Below, in pieces: positions 43,463-51,882 of a DNA stretch of 64,000 bases. The DNA is from Duganella rivi (GTDB lineage: Bacteria; Pseudomonadota; Gammaproteobacteria; Burkholderiales; Burkholderiaceae_D): the NCBI RefSeq assembly GCF_009857435.1, contig NZ_WWCK01000007.1, forward strand, positions 372,001 to 436,000, read 5' to 3'. How positions within the stretch are numbered: the stretch's first letter is position 1; each line of letters opens with the position of its first letter. The position numbers were made by a program, and so were the translations under genes. A model generated the notes under the pieces. The model searched no databases. It was given only the letters and a program-made list of their open reading frames with translations, and was not told where the DNA came from.

Positions 43463-43849
43463 TTACTGGCCGGGCGGCGGTTGCCACAGCTCGGCCTTGT
43501 TGCCTTCCGGGTCGATGACCCAGCCGAACTTGCCGAATTCCGATTCATCGGTTTTATCGAGCACGTTGCAGCCCTCGGCGCGCAGCGCTTGCAGCAGCGC
43601 GTCGAGATCGGCCACGCGGTAGTTGACCACAAACGGCGCGGCGCTGGGCGCGAACGAGCCGCTGTCGGCGGACGAGATGCACCACGCGGTGGTGCCGCCG
43701 GTCGGCTTGCCGTCGTCGTCCTTCCACTCAAACGCGGCGCCGCCCCACGACTGCACGTCGATGCCGAGGTGGCGCTTGTACCACTCGCCCAGCGCCTTGG
43801 GATCCTTCGCGTAAAAGAAGATGCCGCCGATACCAGTCACTCGTTTCAT
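43463..43849 (-). CDS. VOC (glyoxalase/bleomycin-resistance) family protein
   Basis: A 128-aa protein of one VOC domain: IGGIFFYAKDPKALGEWYKRHLGID, FVVNYRVADLDALLQALRAEGCNV, and GWVIDPEGNKAELWQPP containing a typical metal Glu. It may isomerise or cleave a small substrate or bind a toxin; the function is not resolved. It is convergent with paaZ without a spacer. Confidence 0.88.
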   Translation of the reverse strand: MKRVTGIGGIFFYAKDPKALGEWYKRHLGIDVQSWGGAAFEWKDDDGKPTGGTTAWCISSADSGSFAPSAAPFVVNYRVADLDALLQALRAEGCNVLDKTDESEFGKFGWVIDPEGNKAELWQPPPGQ

Positions 43850-43924
43850 GTGAGCCTCCTATGGTTGATTACGGGGTACAGCGAATGCGTTGTGGTTGGC
43901 GCTGAACAGGTGTGCTGCTTGCAG

Positions 43925-44006
43925 TACCCCTAACGAAAGGGTCTGACCCCGTACGGGGTCAGACCCTGACGCCAGCGGTGTGCGGGTTGGGCTGGTGCCG
44001 CGCGTC
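43925..44006 (-). repeat. dispersed palindromic repeat, copy 2 (reverse orientation)
   Basis: Core at 43939-43966 (GGGTCTGACCCC-GTAC-GGGGTCAGACCC). In reverse orientation it carries the same flanks as copy 1: CCCAACCCGCACACCG on one side and TTTCGTTAGGGGTAC on the other. It lies between the VOC gene and the 3' end of the M24 peptidase gene, which are on the same strand. Confidence 0.9.
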
Positions 44007-45234
44007 AAACCCCTAACCCAAATGGGTCGTCGATGCTGTGGGCTGGCTCGGTGAACCATTTCGGGCCGCTGGCGGTCATGTAGAAGTGGTCTTCGTGGCG
44101 CACGCCGAATTCACCGGGGATGCAGATCATTGGCTCGTTGGAGAAGCACATGCCGACGTCCAGCGCGGTCTTGTCGCCGCCGACCAGGTAGGGCCACTCG
44201 TGGATGTCGAGGCCGATGCCGTGGCCGGTGCGGTGCGGCAGTCCGGGCAGCTTGTAGCCGGGGCCGAAGCCGTCGGCTTCCAGCGCGCGGCGCGCGGCGG
44301 CGTCCACTTCCTCGCACGGCACGCCCAGCTGGGCGGCGGCAAACGCGGCGGCCTGCGCTTTTTTCTCGCTGTTCCACACCGAACGCTGGCGCTCGCTGAT
44401 CGGGCCGTACACGTAGGTGCGGGTGATGTCGGAAATGTAGTTGTGCAGCTTGCAGCCGGTGTCGATCAACACGGTGTCGCCGGACTTCAAGGTTTGCACG
44501 TAGCTGACGCCGTGCGGGTAGGCGGTCGCTTCGCCGAACAGCACGATCACGAAGTAGGAGCCGGAGGCGCCGACCTTGCGGTGCGCGCGGTCAATGAATT
44601 CTTCCACTTCCTTGGTGGTGATGCCTACACGCAGGATGCTGGCGGCGGCGATGTGCACGGCCAGGGTCATGTCTTTGGCGCGCTGCATCAGAGCGATTTC
44701 GGCGGCCGATTTGCGGGTGCGGCAGTGGGCGGTGACGGCGCGCGCGTTTTCCAGCGCGTAGCCCTCGGCCAGCGGGCGGATGCCGTCATAGATGAAGAAG
44801 GCGGCGCTCTCGCAGATGCCGACGCGCGGCGGCTGTGCCGAATTCGGCGCGATGCCCATGCGTTTCAGCACAGCGATGAACAGCGCGTACGGGCTTTCGT
44901 GTTCGTGCCAGCAGTTGACCGGGCCGTCGACCAGCATGAAGTCTTTCAGCGTGCTTTCTTCGAACGCCGGGGCGATGTATTCCACCGCGCCTTGCGCCGG
45001 CAAAATCGCGCCGACCATGCGCTCGCTGGCGTACCACTTGGTGCCGGTGAAGTAGGTCAGGTTGGCGCCGGCGTTGATGTAGATGGCGGCGATGCCCTGC
45101 GCCTGCATGTAGGCTTGCGCGCGCGCGATGCGCTGCAGGTGTTCGTCTTTGCCAATCGGGATCGCGCCCGCCGTCATGTCCGACAGCGAGGCCAGCGCCT
45201 CGTCGATGCTCTTGCCGCCTATGCCTATAGTCAT
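44005..45234 (-). CDS. M24 family metallopeptidase (creatinase/aminopeptidase P fold)
   Basis: A 409-aa cytoplasmic protein. The N-terminal creatinase domain is ~35-170; the pita-bread catalytic domain has metal ligands in LIDTGCKLHNYISDITR (two Asp), GHGIGLDIHEWP (His), NEPMICIPGEFG (Glu) and VRHEDHFYM (Glu). Members are Xaa-Pro peptidases, creatinases or DMSP lyases of the DddP type; I cannot choose among them. Its stop lies inside the end of repeat copy 2. Confidence 0.88.
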   Translation of the reverse strand: MTIGIGGKSIDEALASLSDMTAGAIPIGKDEHLQRIARAQAYMQAQGIAAIYINAGANLTYFTGTKWYASERMVGAILPAQGAVEYIAPAFEESTLKDFMLVDGPVNCWHEHESPYALFIAVLKRMGIAPNSAQPPRVGICESAAFFIYDGIRPLAEGYALENARAVTAHCRTRKSAAEIALMQRAKDMTLAVHIAAASILRVGITTKEVEEFIDRAHRKVGASGSYFVIVLFGEATAYPHGVSYVQTLKSGDTVLIDTGCKLHNYISDITRTYVYGPISERQRSVWNSEKKAQAAAFAAAQLGVPCEEVDAAARRALEADGFGPGYKLPGLPHRTGHGIGLDIHEWPYLVGGDKTALDVGMCFSNEPMICIPGEFGVRHEDHFYMTASGPKWFTEPAHSIDDPFGLGV

Positions 45235-45359
45235 TTTTATATCCTGATGTTGTGCGCGGGGATGGCCCGCCTGAGCACACGATGATAGCAGGTCACGCGG
45301 CCGTCATACACCAATGTTATGGTGCCCGCTCCTCCGTTTCACACTTCAGGATGTTCTCC

Positions 45360-46961
45360 ATGCCGTACAAAAAACTGCTGCTCCCTTCCGCCATTGCCAC
45401 CGTGCTGACCATCGCTGCCTGCGGCGGCGACAACGATCCGCAAAGCGCCGTGCCGCCGCTGCCGGCTGGCCGCTGGATCGCCGGCGATCTGCACACCCAC
45501 ACCACGCAGTCGGCCGACGCTGACGTCAGCCAGACGCTGGAAAAGATTCTGGGCAAGGCGTTCACCAGCTATGGCCTGGACTGGATGGCGGTGTCGAATC
45601 ACTTGCGCGTCTCGACCCGCGACGAGAAGGGCGCGGCGCTGGCGGCGTCGATTCCGATGTCGCTCGGCGCCGAGCGCTATGAGATCCCGCGCGTGAAGGC
45701 GCTGCAGGCGGCCGGCACCTACGCCGACAAGCTGATTTTCTCCGGCTTTGAATGGGACATGCCGACCCACGATCATATCGGCATCGGCCTGTTCGACGGC
45801 GCCGCCGCCAGCACCAAGGGCATGAAGGAGTTCGAGTACCTGTTCACCACGCGCGACGCGGCCATGTTCGACGCGGCCGACGTGGCGGCGTGGAAGGCCA
45901 GGTACGGCGAGACGCGCTACAACAAGAGCGCCGACGATGCGCTGCAGGCGATCAACTGGCTCAAACAGAATTACCCCGACAGCAGCTACGCGGTGATCAA
46001 TCACCCGTCGCGCAACAAGGGCAGCTACACGATCGCCGATTTCCGCGCCTTCAACGACGCCGCGCCGAACATCATGTTTGCCATCGAGGGCATGGTCGGC
46101 AATCAGATGGAGCCAGATCGCGGCGGCTACACGGCGGCCTACACCGACGACAATGCGCTGCTGCGCGTGTATGGCGGCGTCGATTATGTGGTGGCCAAAC
46201 TGGGCGGGCCGTGGGACGCGCTGCTGGGCGAGGGCCGCCGCATCTGGAACCTGACCGACTCGGACACCCACTTCAAGATCGTCGGCGGCAATAGCAGCGG
46301 CTATTTCCCCGGCGAGTATGCGAAGAACTATGTGTTCAACAGCGCCACCGGCGCGCCGGCGCTCAAGGATTTGCTGGCCGGTCTGCGCTCGGGCAAGATG
46401 TTCTCGGTGTACGGGGATTTGATCAATGCGCTGGACTTCAACCTGGCCAGCAAGGATGACCGCAAGGAGATGGGCGGTGAACTGAAGGTGGCCAGCGGCG
46501 ACAAGGTGACGATCACGATCCGCTTCAAGTCGCCGGCGAAAAATAATTACGAGAAGCCGGTCGACAGCGGCACGCCGGCCAACGTCAAGCCGGTGGTCGA
46601 TCACGTCGACCTGATCGCCGGCGACGTCGGCGCCAAGGCCACGCCGGGCAGCGCCGCCTATAGCGTGGCGGCCAACGCCAGCACGCGCGTGGTCAAGCGC
46701 TTCACGGCGGCCGACTGGAAGCTCGATGCGGACGGCTACTACAGCGTGACCTATGAGACCACCGCCAGCAAGAACCAGTACTTTCGCCTGCGCGGCACCA
46801 ACCTGGGCGTGGATGTCGCCGGCCTGACGGCGGGCGGCGAGCCGCTGGCCGACCAGCGCACCGGCGCCACCGACAACACCCAGCGCTTCAACGATATCAA
46901 CGACCGTAACTACCGCAGTCTGTGGTTCTATTCGAACCCGGTGTTCGTGTCGCTGCGCTGA
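45360..46961 (+). CDS. CehA/McbA-type PHP-like metallohydrolase, exported lipoprotein
   Basis: A 533-aa protein with a lipobox (LTIAACGG, Cys ~20) after MPYKKLLLPSAIATVL. The PHP-type metal motif GDLHTHTTQSADADV lies at ~43-57, and DWMAVSNHLRV and DSDTHFKIVGGNSS supply further likely metal ligands. CehA/McbA relatives hydrolyse aryl carbamates or other esters; here the exported lipoprotein form suggests periplasmic or surface action on an unknown substrate. Start 45360 is preferred to 45351 for ribosome spacing. Confidence 0.82.
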   Translation: MPYKKLLLPSAIATVLTIAACGGDNDPQSAVPPLPAGRWIAGDLHTHTTQSADADVSQTLEKILGKAFTSYGLDWMAVSNHLRVSTRDEKGAALAASIPMSLGAERYEIPRVKALQAAGTYADKLIFSGFEWDMPTHDHIGIGLFDGAAASTKGMKEFEYLFTTRDAAMFDAADVAAWKARYGETRYNKSADDALQAINWLKQNYPDSSYAVINHPSRNKGSYTIADFRAFNDAAPNIMFAIEGMVGNQMEPDRGGYTAAYTDDNALLRVYGGVDYVVAKLGGPWDALLGEGRRIWNLTDSDTHFKIVGGNSSGYFPGEYAKNYVFNSATGAPALKDLLAGLRSGKMFSVYGDLINALDFNLASKDDRKEMGGELKVASGDKVTITIRFKSPAKNNYEKPVDSGTPANVKPVVDHVDLIAGDVGAKATPGSAAYSVAANASTRVVKRFTAADWKLDADGYYSVTYETTASKNQYFRLRGTNLGVDVAGLTAGGEPLADQRTGATDNTQRFNDINDRNYRSLWFYSNPVFVSLR

Positions 46962-46966
46962 TCATT

Positions 46967-49234
46967 TCATTTGGTCAGCAGGCTGACCTTGTCGAGCACG
47001 AAGGAGGTCTGCTTGCTGCGGTCTTCGCGCATGGCAAACGACAAGGTCACGTTCTGCCCTTTGAACGGCAGCAGGTCGAAGCTGCGGATCTGGTAGCCGC
47101 CGGCCGGCGTCAGGTTGGTGTAGGTGGCCAGCGTGGCCAGCACGGTGCCGCCGCCGGCGTTGCGCACGGTGACGGTCAGGGTGTCGTACACGGTGTTGCT
47201 GGTTTCGGCGGTGTCGATGTGCAGCGCGAAGCTCAACTGCGCGCTGGTGGCGGCAGCCGGGATGGCGACTTGCTGGCGCAGCGTTTCGGTGGCGCGCCGG
47301 CCGTTGCCGCCCAGCCAGGCGTAGCGCGCGCCTTCGTACGGCGGCTGCGCGGGGTTGGCGCCGATCACGCCAGTGCTGCCGCTCCAGCCGGTGGCGCCGT
47401 TTTCAAAGCCGCCGTTGACGATGCGCTCGACGGCCTCGCCGCCGCCATCCGCTTCATCGATGTCGGCGCCGACGTTGATGGCGGCGTAGGCGCGCTGCAC
47501 GGCGATCGCTTCCTTTGAGGTGGTGCCGTACAGTTCCTGCGCGGCCAGCAGCACTTTGTTGCGGGCGTCGGCGTAGTTGGTGGACGAGGTGAACTTGGTG
47601 GTCAGCGCCTTGAACCAGATGCGGTAGGCCTTGTCGCTGCCGATGCCGCTCATGGCGGCCGGCGCGCGCACCAGGAAGGGGCTGTGGTAGTCGCTGGCCG
47701 GGTCGGCGCTGGAACCCTGCGCCAGGAAGTAGAACATGCGGTTGTTCGGGCCGCTTGAATAATGCACGTCGAGGTTTTTCAGCGCGCTGCTCCACGCGTC
47801 GGGACTGCGGCCGTCCTTGCTCGGCTTGTACATCCAGCGCAGCGGCTGGCCGCTCTTGCTGATTTCCTTGCCCATCATCCAGTCGTTGCCGGCGGCGGGC
47901 ACGCTGTTGCCGGTGCCGCCGTTGCGCGCGTACGCTTCCACCACTTCGCCGCCGATGTCGGAGTTCGATTCGTTGAGGCCGCCCGATTCGCCGGCGTAGA
48001 TCAGGTCGGCCGTGGCGGCGGTCACGCCGTGCGACATTTCATGGCCGATCACGTCGATCGCACCCAGGCTGGTGAAGCTGTTGCCGTCGCCGATGTACAT
48101 GCATTTGCAGCGGTCGTCGTAGAAGGCGTTGTCGTAGGCGGTGCCGACATGGGCGGCAATGTAGGTGGCGGTGTTGTTGCCGTCCAGCGATTGCCAGCCC
48201 AGCACATTTTTGTTGGTGTCGTAGGTGTTCATCAGGCCCCACAGCGCGTTGACGGCGGCGGTCTGGCCGTTGGCATTGGTGGTGCTGCCGCCGTTGTATT
48301 GCAGGCCGTCGCCCCAGGTATTCGTGGCGTTGCTGTAGACGCTGCCGGGATCCGGGTTGTTGGGCGAGCTGTGGTTGGCGTTGGTGATGGCCATGGCGCC
48401 GAACTTGCCGCCGCTGCCGCGCGCGCTGTCGAGCATCTGGAAGCCGCCCGCGGTGGCGCTGGTGCTGATCGGCACCTGGCCGTTGTACTGGCTGTGGCCG
48501 ATGCCGGTCACCGTCTGCAGCGCCGGCCACTTGGCGATGATGGCGCCGTTGCGGGCGCTGACTACCACGTCGTAGTAGACCAGCTTGCCGTCCTGCGCCA
48601 TGCGCAGCTGCACCAGATAGGCCAGCTCGTAGCGCTCCACCACTTCCTGCAGGTCGAGCGCGTTGAGCTGGTCGTCGGGCTTGTTGCTGGCGGCGCTGCT
48701 GCGCACGTTTTTCATCAGCGGATAGATGAGCAGTTCGGCGCTCGGCGGCCAGCGGTGCGTGCCGGCCGGCGCGATGGCTTGCACGGCGGCGCGGATGGCG
48801 TCGTCGGCGCTGAGGACGGGCGTGAGTTCGGCTGGCGTTGGCAGCGGCGCGGCTGGGGACGGTGGCGGGGCCACACCGCCCGGTGTGGTGGCTTGTGGCT
48901 GCAGGCCCGGGCGGCGGTCGGAGGCGGCAACGCTGACGATGTCGCCGCGCGCGTTGGTGACCACCACCGATTCCGAGCCGAACACGCGCAAGCCCTTGTA
49001 GGTGTGCTGGGCACGGGTGATTTTCTGGCCGACCACGCCCGGGTGCTGGCTGCTGATGCGGAAGCTGTAGTCGGCGCTCAGGCCGGGGCGGGCGTCAAGC
49101 GCGGTCAGCTTGGCGACCAGGCTGGCGCTTTCCTGCGGGGTGGCGACGCTGATGGGGGCCGACATCAGCTGGGCGGCGGGGGCGTGCAGCGGCAGGGCGA
49201 TGCAGGCGGCAAGCAAAAGTGTGCGTGGTTTCAT
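46967..49234 (-). CDS. M4 (thermolysin-like) secreted metallopeptidase
   Basis: A 755-aa secreted protease. Signal peptide (MKPRTLLLAACIALPLHAPAAQ), FTP/PepSY-type propeptide (~40-225), and thermolysin catalytic domain with HEMSH at ~398-402 and the third zinc ligand in GGLNESNSDIGGE. The C-terminal ~140 residues form a jelly-roll-like accessory domain (IVNGGFENGATGWSGS ... FVLDKVSLLTK) often used for substrate or surface binding. Start 49234 with GGAGGA. Convergent with the CehA-like gene, five bases apart. Confidence 0.92.
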   Translation of the reverse strand: MKPRTLLLAACIALPLHAPAAQLMSAPISVATPQESASLVAKLTALDARPGLSADYSFRISSQHPGVVGQKITRAQHTYKGLRVFGSESVVVTNARGDIVSVAASDRRPGLQPQATTPGGVAPPPSPAAPLPTPAELTPVLSADDAIRAAVQAIAPAGTHRWPPSAELLIYPLMKNVRSSAASNKPDDQLNALDLQEVVERYELAYLVQLRMAQDGKLVYYDVVVSARNGAIIAKWPALQTVTGIGHSQYNGQVPISTSATAGGFQMLDSARGSGGKFGAMAITNANHSSPNNPDPGSVYSNATNTWGDGLQYNGGSTTNANGQTAAVNALWGLMNTYDTNKNVLGWQSLDGNNTATYIAAHVGTAYDNAFYDDRCKCMYIGDGNSFTSLGAIDVIGHEMSHGVTAATADLIYAGESGGLNESNSDIGGEVVEAYARNGGTGNSVPAAGNDWMMGKEISKSGQPLRWMYKPSKDGRSPDAWSSALKNLDVHYSSGPNNRMFYFLAQGSSADPASDYHSPFLVRAPAAMSGIGSDKAYRIWFKALTTKFTSSTNYADARNKVLLAAQELYGTTSKEAIAVQRAYAAINVGADIDEADGGGEAVERIVNGGFENGATGWSGSTGVIGANPAQPPYEGARYAWLGGNGRRATETLRQQVAIPAAATSAQLSFALHIDTAETSNTVYDTLTVTVRNAGGGTVLATLATYTNLTPAGGYQIRSFDLLPFKGQNVTLSFAMREDRSKQTSFVLDKVSLLTK

Positions 49235-49345
49235 GTCATCCTCCGTGGTAGATGACTTCACGCTAGAACGATGGCGGGGAGCGGTACTGTGCCAGATCAA
49301 ACAGCAGGCAGATCGGCGCCGCGCGGACGGCGGCGCCGGGGAGAT

Positions 49346-50740
49346 TTACTGCAGTTGCTCGCGCACGCGGGCGATGGCCTTGCGCACCTGGTGCGGCGCG
49401 GTGCCGCCAACGTGGTCGCGCGCGGCCACCGAGCCTTCCAGCGTCAGCACGGCAAACACGTCGTCCTCGATCAGGGTCGAGAAGGCGCGCAGCTGTTCCA
49501 GCGACATGTCGGCCAGGTCGATTTTCAGGTCGTCGCAGGCGCGCACGGCGTGCGCCACGGCTTCGTGGGCGTCGCGGAACGGCAGGCCTTTCTTGACCAG
49601 GTAGTCGGCCAGGTCGGTGGCGGTGGCGTAGCCTTGCAGGGCGGCGGCGCGCATGTTCTCCGGCTTGACGCTGATGCCGCCGGCCATGTCGGCAAAGATG
49701 CGCAGGGTGTCGACCAGGGTGTCGACGGTGTCGAACAGCGGTTCCTTGTCTTCCTGGTTGTCCTTGTTGTAGGCCAGCGGCTGGCCTTTCATCAGGGTCA
49801 AGAGGCCCATCAGGTGGCCGAACACGCGGCCGGTCTTGCCGCGCGCCAGTTCCGGCACGTCCGGGTTTTTCTTTTGCGGCATGATCGACGAGCCGGTGCA
49901 GAAGCGGTCGGCAATGTCGATGAAGCCGACGCGCGGGCTCATCCAGATGATCAGCTCTTCCGACATGCGCGACACGTGCATCATGATCAGCGAGGCGGCG
50001 GCGGTGAACTCGATCGCGAAGTCGCGGTCGGAGACGGCGTCCAGCGAGTTGTGGCAGACGTCGTCGAAGCCCAGCGTCTTGGCCACGCGCACGCGGTCGA
50101 TCGGGAAGGTGGTGCCGGCCAGTGCGGCCGCACCCAGCGGCAGGCGGTTGACGCGCTTGCGGGCGTCGGCCATGCGCTCGGCGTCGCGGCCGAACATTTC
50201 CACGTAGGCCAGCATGTGGTGGCCGAAGGTGATCGGCTGTGCCACTTGCATGTGGGTGAAGCCGGGCAGGATGGTGTCGGCGTTCTTTTCGGCCAGGTCG
50301 GTCAGGGCGCTGCGCAGCGCGTGCAGCAGGGCCAGCACGTCGTCGATGGCCGAGCGCACATACAGGCGAATGTCGGTGGCCACCTGGTCGTTGCGCGAGC
50401 GGCCGGTGTGCAGGCGCTTGCCGGCGTCGCCGACCAGTTCGGTCAGGCGCTTTTCGATGTTGAGGTGGACGTCTTCCAGGTCGAGCAGCCACTCGAAGCT
50501 GCCGGCGTCGATTTCGGCGCTGATCTGCGCCATGCCGCGCTCGATCTCGGCGCGGTCCTGGGCGCTGATGATGCCCTGGGCGGCCAGCATTTCAGCGTGG
50601 GCCAGCGAGCCCTGGATGTCGGCCTTGGCCAGGCGCTTGTCGAAGAACACCGAGGCGGTGTAGCGTTTGACCAGGTCGGAAACCGGTTCGTTGAAGCGGG
50701 CCGACCAGGCTTCGGCCTTTTTGGAAAGTTGTGCAGTCAT
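49346..50740 (-). CDS. argH: argininosuccinate lyase
   Basis: A 464-aa fumarase/aspartase-superfamily enzyme for the last step of arginine synthesis. The signature [20 protein letters not shown] is intact; [19 protein letters not shown] and [15 protein letters not shown] segments ([20 protein letters not shown]) carry catalytic residues. ATG 50740 is preferred over TTG 50746. It is divergent from a GNAT gene. Confidence 0.96.
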   Translation of the reverse strand: MTAQLSKKAEAWSARFNEPVSDLVKRYTASVFFDKRLAKADIQGSLAHAEMLAAQGIISAQDRAEIERGMAQISAEIDAGSFEWLLDLEDVHLNIEKRLTELVGDAGKRLHTGRSRNDQVATDIRLYVRSAIDDVLALLHALRSALTDLAEKNADTILPGFTHMQVAQPITFGHHMLAYVEMFGRDAERMADARKRVNRLPLGAAALAGTTFPIDRVRVAKTLGFDDVCHNSLDAVSDRDFAIEFTAAASLIMMHVSRMSEELIIWMSPRVGFIDIADRFCTGSSIMPQKKNPDVPELARGKTGRVFGHLMGLLTLMKGQPLAYNKDNQEDKEPLFDTVDTLVDTLRIFADMAGGISVKPENMRAAALQGYATATDLADYLVKKGLPFRDAHEAVAHAVRACDDLKIDLADMSLEQLRAFSTLIEDDVFAVLTLEGSVAARDHVGGTAPHQVRKAIARVREQLQ

Positions 50741-50835
50741 AGTCAAAAGTAGGAAGTGCGCGTAGGATCAACAGCGATTATAAACCGCAAGCTGCACTAA
50801 AATACGTCAACCTTGTCACTTTGATCACGGAAAAC

Positions 50836-51261
50836 ATGACGACACTGCACATCAGCACCGATAAAGCCTTACTCGACGTGCCCCTGATCCACCAGTTCCT
50901 GAGCGAGCGCTCGACCTGGGCTATCGGCATCCCGCTGGCGGTGGTGGAGCGGGCGATCGACAATTCGCTGTGTTTTGGCGCGTACGTGGCGGGCAAGCAG
51001 GTGGGTTTTGCCAGGGTGACCACCGATTGCGCCACCTTCGCTTATCTGGCCGATGTGTTTGTGGTGGAGGAGCAGCGCGGGCGCGGCATCAGCAAGGCGC
51101 TGGTGCAGTCGGTGCTCGAGCATCCCGACCTGCAGGGCCTGCGCCGCTTCATGCTGGCCACCAGCGACGCCCACGAACTATACGCCCGCTACGGCTTCAC
51201 TCCGCCAACCCGCCCGGCGACGCTGATGGAGCGCTACTTTCCCAGCATCTACGCCAACTGA
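50836..51261 (+). CDS. GNAT family N-acetyltransferase
   Basis: A 141-aa single GNAT domain: TDCATFAYLADVFVVEEQRGRGISKALVQSVLEHP contains the acetyl-CoA loop RGRGIS, and LATSDAHELYARYGFTPP follows. This is the YitI/Arylamine-like small GNAT group; substrate unknown. ATG 50836 is used; TTG 50821 is in frame but less likely. Confidence 0.87.
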   Translation: MTTLHISTDKALLDVPLIHQFLSERSTWAIGIPLAVVERAIDNSLCFGAYVAGKQVGFARVTTDCATFAYLADVFVVEEQRGRGISKALVQSVLEHPDLQGLRRFMLATSDAHELYARYGFTPPTRPATLMERYFPSIYAN

Positions 51262-51300
51262 TTCCGGGTATATATGCATGGTTTCTCTTCCCGACTCATT

Positions 51301-51432
51301 GCCTCGTTTTGTCTCGTTTTGCCTCGTCTAGTGCCTCGTTTTTTTACATGGCCGTTGAACTTCTCTAGGGAGAGGGCGGTCTAACAATAAAGAACGAGGC
51401 ATGGGAGAAGGCAAAATGAGACAAAACGAGGC
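51301..51432. promoter_or_regulatory. inverted array of eight GYCTC pentamers (operator B)
   Basis: GCCTC/GTCTC occur at 51301, 51311, 51321 and 51333. Complements occur at 51396 (GAGGC), 51408 (AAGGC, one mismatch), 51418 (GAGAC) and 51428 (GAGGC). The spacing is 10, 10, 12, mirrored as 12, 10, 10. The array is 132 bp long, the same length as operator A. Its right arm covers the ribosome site and the first codons of paralog B (ATG 51416). Confidence 0.78.
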
Positions 51433-51880
51433 AGTCACTGTGGAAGTAAACCCCAAGGTATATGGAGCCCTGTGCGACGCGCTGTGGAAACAACGCGACC
51501 TGCGCAATCCCGGCGACATTGCCACCGTCGCCATCAAGGAATGGCTGGCGCGCAACCGTGGCCGGCCGGTCGAACGCGGCTACCAGTGGAAAAACCTGTT
51601 TCTGCCGCACGGTACGCTGTTGCGCATCAACCATTGCTACACCAGCCACTTGGCCCAAGTGGAAGGCGACTTGTTGATCGCTGAAGGAAAAATCGTCACG
51701 CCGCGCGGCTGGGCCAACGAAGTTTGCGGCTGCGTGCGCAATGCGTGGCGCGACATCTGGATCCAGCGCAGCCACAACGAGGGCTGGATGCGCGCCAGCG
51801 ACTGGCGCACCGGCGAAGCGGCCAACCCGCGCCGCGCCGCAATCGAACGGCGCCGCCGCGCGCGGCGCCAACTTGACTGA
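51416..51880 (+). CDS. orphan RHH/RAMA-like DNA-binding-type protein, paralog B
   Basis: A 154-aa protein. Residues ~6-45 (AVTVEVNPKVYGALCDALWK ... DIATVAIKEWLARN) fit a ribbon-helix-helix fold: a beta-strand TVEV, then two helices. Residues ~55-125 (GYQWKNLFLPHGTLLR, AQVEGDLLIAEGKIVTPRGW, CGCVRNAWRDIWIQR) resemble RAMA-type domains; a basic tail RRRRARR ends the protein. About half of the residues match paralog A at 27880-28320. ATG 51416 has GGGAGAAGG upstream; 51401 (MGEGKM) is possible. Neither the repeats nor the neighbours (a GNAT and a transporter) point to a known pathway. Confidence 0.8.
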   Translation: MRQNEAVTVEVNPKVYGALCDALWKQRDLRNPGDIATVAIKEWLARNRGRPVERGYQWKNLFLPHGTLLRINHCYTSHLAQVEGDLLIAEGKIVTPRGWANEVCGCVRNAWRDIWIQRSHNEGWMRASDWRTGEAANPRRAAIERRRRARRQLD

Positions 51881-51882
51881 AC

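Noticed and set aside
49310-49340. GC hairpin GGCGCCG...CGGCGCC as argH terminator
   Set aside because: Stem is good but no T-run follows on the argH strand, so intrinsic termination cannot be claimed.
51301-51345. CRISPR-like tandem repeats GCCTCGTTTT
   Set aside because: The period is 10 bp with no spacers, and the repeats are mirrored 60 bp away; this is an operator-type array.
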